Positions 63,764 through 64,000 of a stretch of 64,000 bases of DNA are shown here, piece after piece (positions within the stretch are counted from its first letter, which is position 1; each line of letters begins with the position of its first letter). A program made the translations under genes and the position numbers. Below the pieces are notes generated by a model. The model did no database searches and was not told the origin of the DNA. It worked only from the letters and a program-made list of their open reading frames with translations. Source of the stretch: Nymphaea colorata (lineage: Eukaryota > Streptophyta > Magnoliopsida > Nymphaeales > Nymphaeaceae); the NCBI RefSeq assembly GCF_008831285.2, contig NC_045146.1:17105149-17169148 (forward strand). The letters run 5' to 3'.

Positions 63764-63773
63764 CCACGTCAGC
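63764..63773 (-). promoter_or_regulatory. ADC: bZIP-type TGACGTGG element in the ADC promoter
   Basis: On the minus strand it reads GCTGACGTGG, combining a TGACG core with an ACGTGG core. It lies about 50 bases from the CCACGTGG palindrome. Paired ACGT elements often act together in ABA and stress responses. Confidence 0.4.
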
Positions 63774-64000
63774 CTCAGAAGGAGCAGGGGACCCACTGGC
63801 ACCTTCTCGGTGAGCAGCGCTCGGTCAGTAGACCGGAAAAGAAGCTGCAGGGAAAGGAACAGCCAAAAATCCGGTAGAGAAAGATGATCCATTCTTCCTA
63901 TTAATATTGTTTCTTCTTTACCTTCTTATCTCTAGAGTTTACGTGAGAAAGAAGGCACCGATGAATATGGAGATGGAGACCAGTTCGTGGACAAGATGGA

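Noticed and set aside
1-64000. CRISPR array, bacterial operon, viral or organellar insert
   Set aside because: No regularly spaced repeats with unique spacers, no prokaryotic gene arrangement, and no viral or organellar protein-coding stretch was seen.

Overview
The window is nuclear DNA of a flowering plant. The evidence is split genes with GT-AG introns, AT-rich spacers, plant-type SINE and MITE insertions, and plant protein families (a plastid-targeted aldolase, a two-B-box factor ending in an M-I-D-L-N-A motif, a class B GH9 glucanase, an intronless plant arginine decarboxylase). Several genes are GC-rich at the 5' end or throughout (GH9 exons, aldolase exon 2, arginine decarboxylase), while SEC63 is AT-rich. 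That contrast and the 5'-to-3' GC decline in the aldolase would suit a monocot or an early-diverging angiosperm, but the species is not resolved.

Six protein-coding genes could be rebuilt exon by exon with phase-consistent joins. In order they are: a secreted GH9 endo-1,4-beta-glucanase (10547-16030, minus, 5 exons, 515 aa); chloroplast fructose-bisphosphate aldolase (29297-32091, plus, 6 exons, 397 aa); a small glyoxalase-I/VOC family protein (33660-34636, minus, 3 exons, 163 aa); an ER SEC63/ERdj2 translocon J-protein (38209-48187, minus, 10 exons, 678 aa); a double B-box protein of the BBX18/19 type (51727-56309, plus, 4 exons, 192 aa); and arginine decarboxylase (60942-63083, minus, single exon, 713 aa). 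SEC63 and the B-box gene are divergent. A possible 51-aa small ORF lies at 59656-59811.

The long spacers (1-10.5 kb, 16.1-29 kb, 34.9-38.2 kb, 56.3-60.9 kb) hold no gene I can support. They contain short-range tandem duplications, AT and CT microsatellites, a degenerate GAATC/GGATC-rich dispersed repeat, a tRNA-derived SINE (25.1-25.3 kb) and a 423-bp hAT-type MITE with an 8-bp target duplication (35.4-35.8 kb). A second SINE with a perfect 18-bp target duplication sits inside a SEC63 intron.

The genes are unrelated housekeeping, metabolic and regulatory genes placed side by side, as is usual in plants. I see no operon, gene cluster or new multi-gene system. The most distinctive points are a GC-AG intron in the GH9 gene, the SINE insertion, three abutting upstream ORFs before the B-box start codon, and an arginine decarboxylase leader whose only upstream ATG lies at the predicted transcription start.
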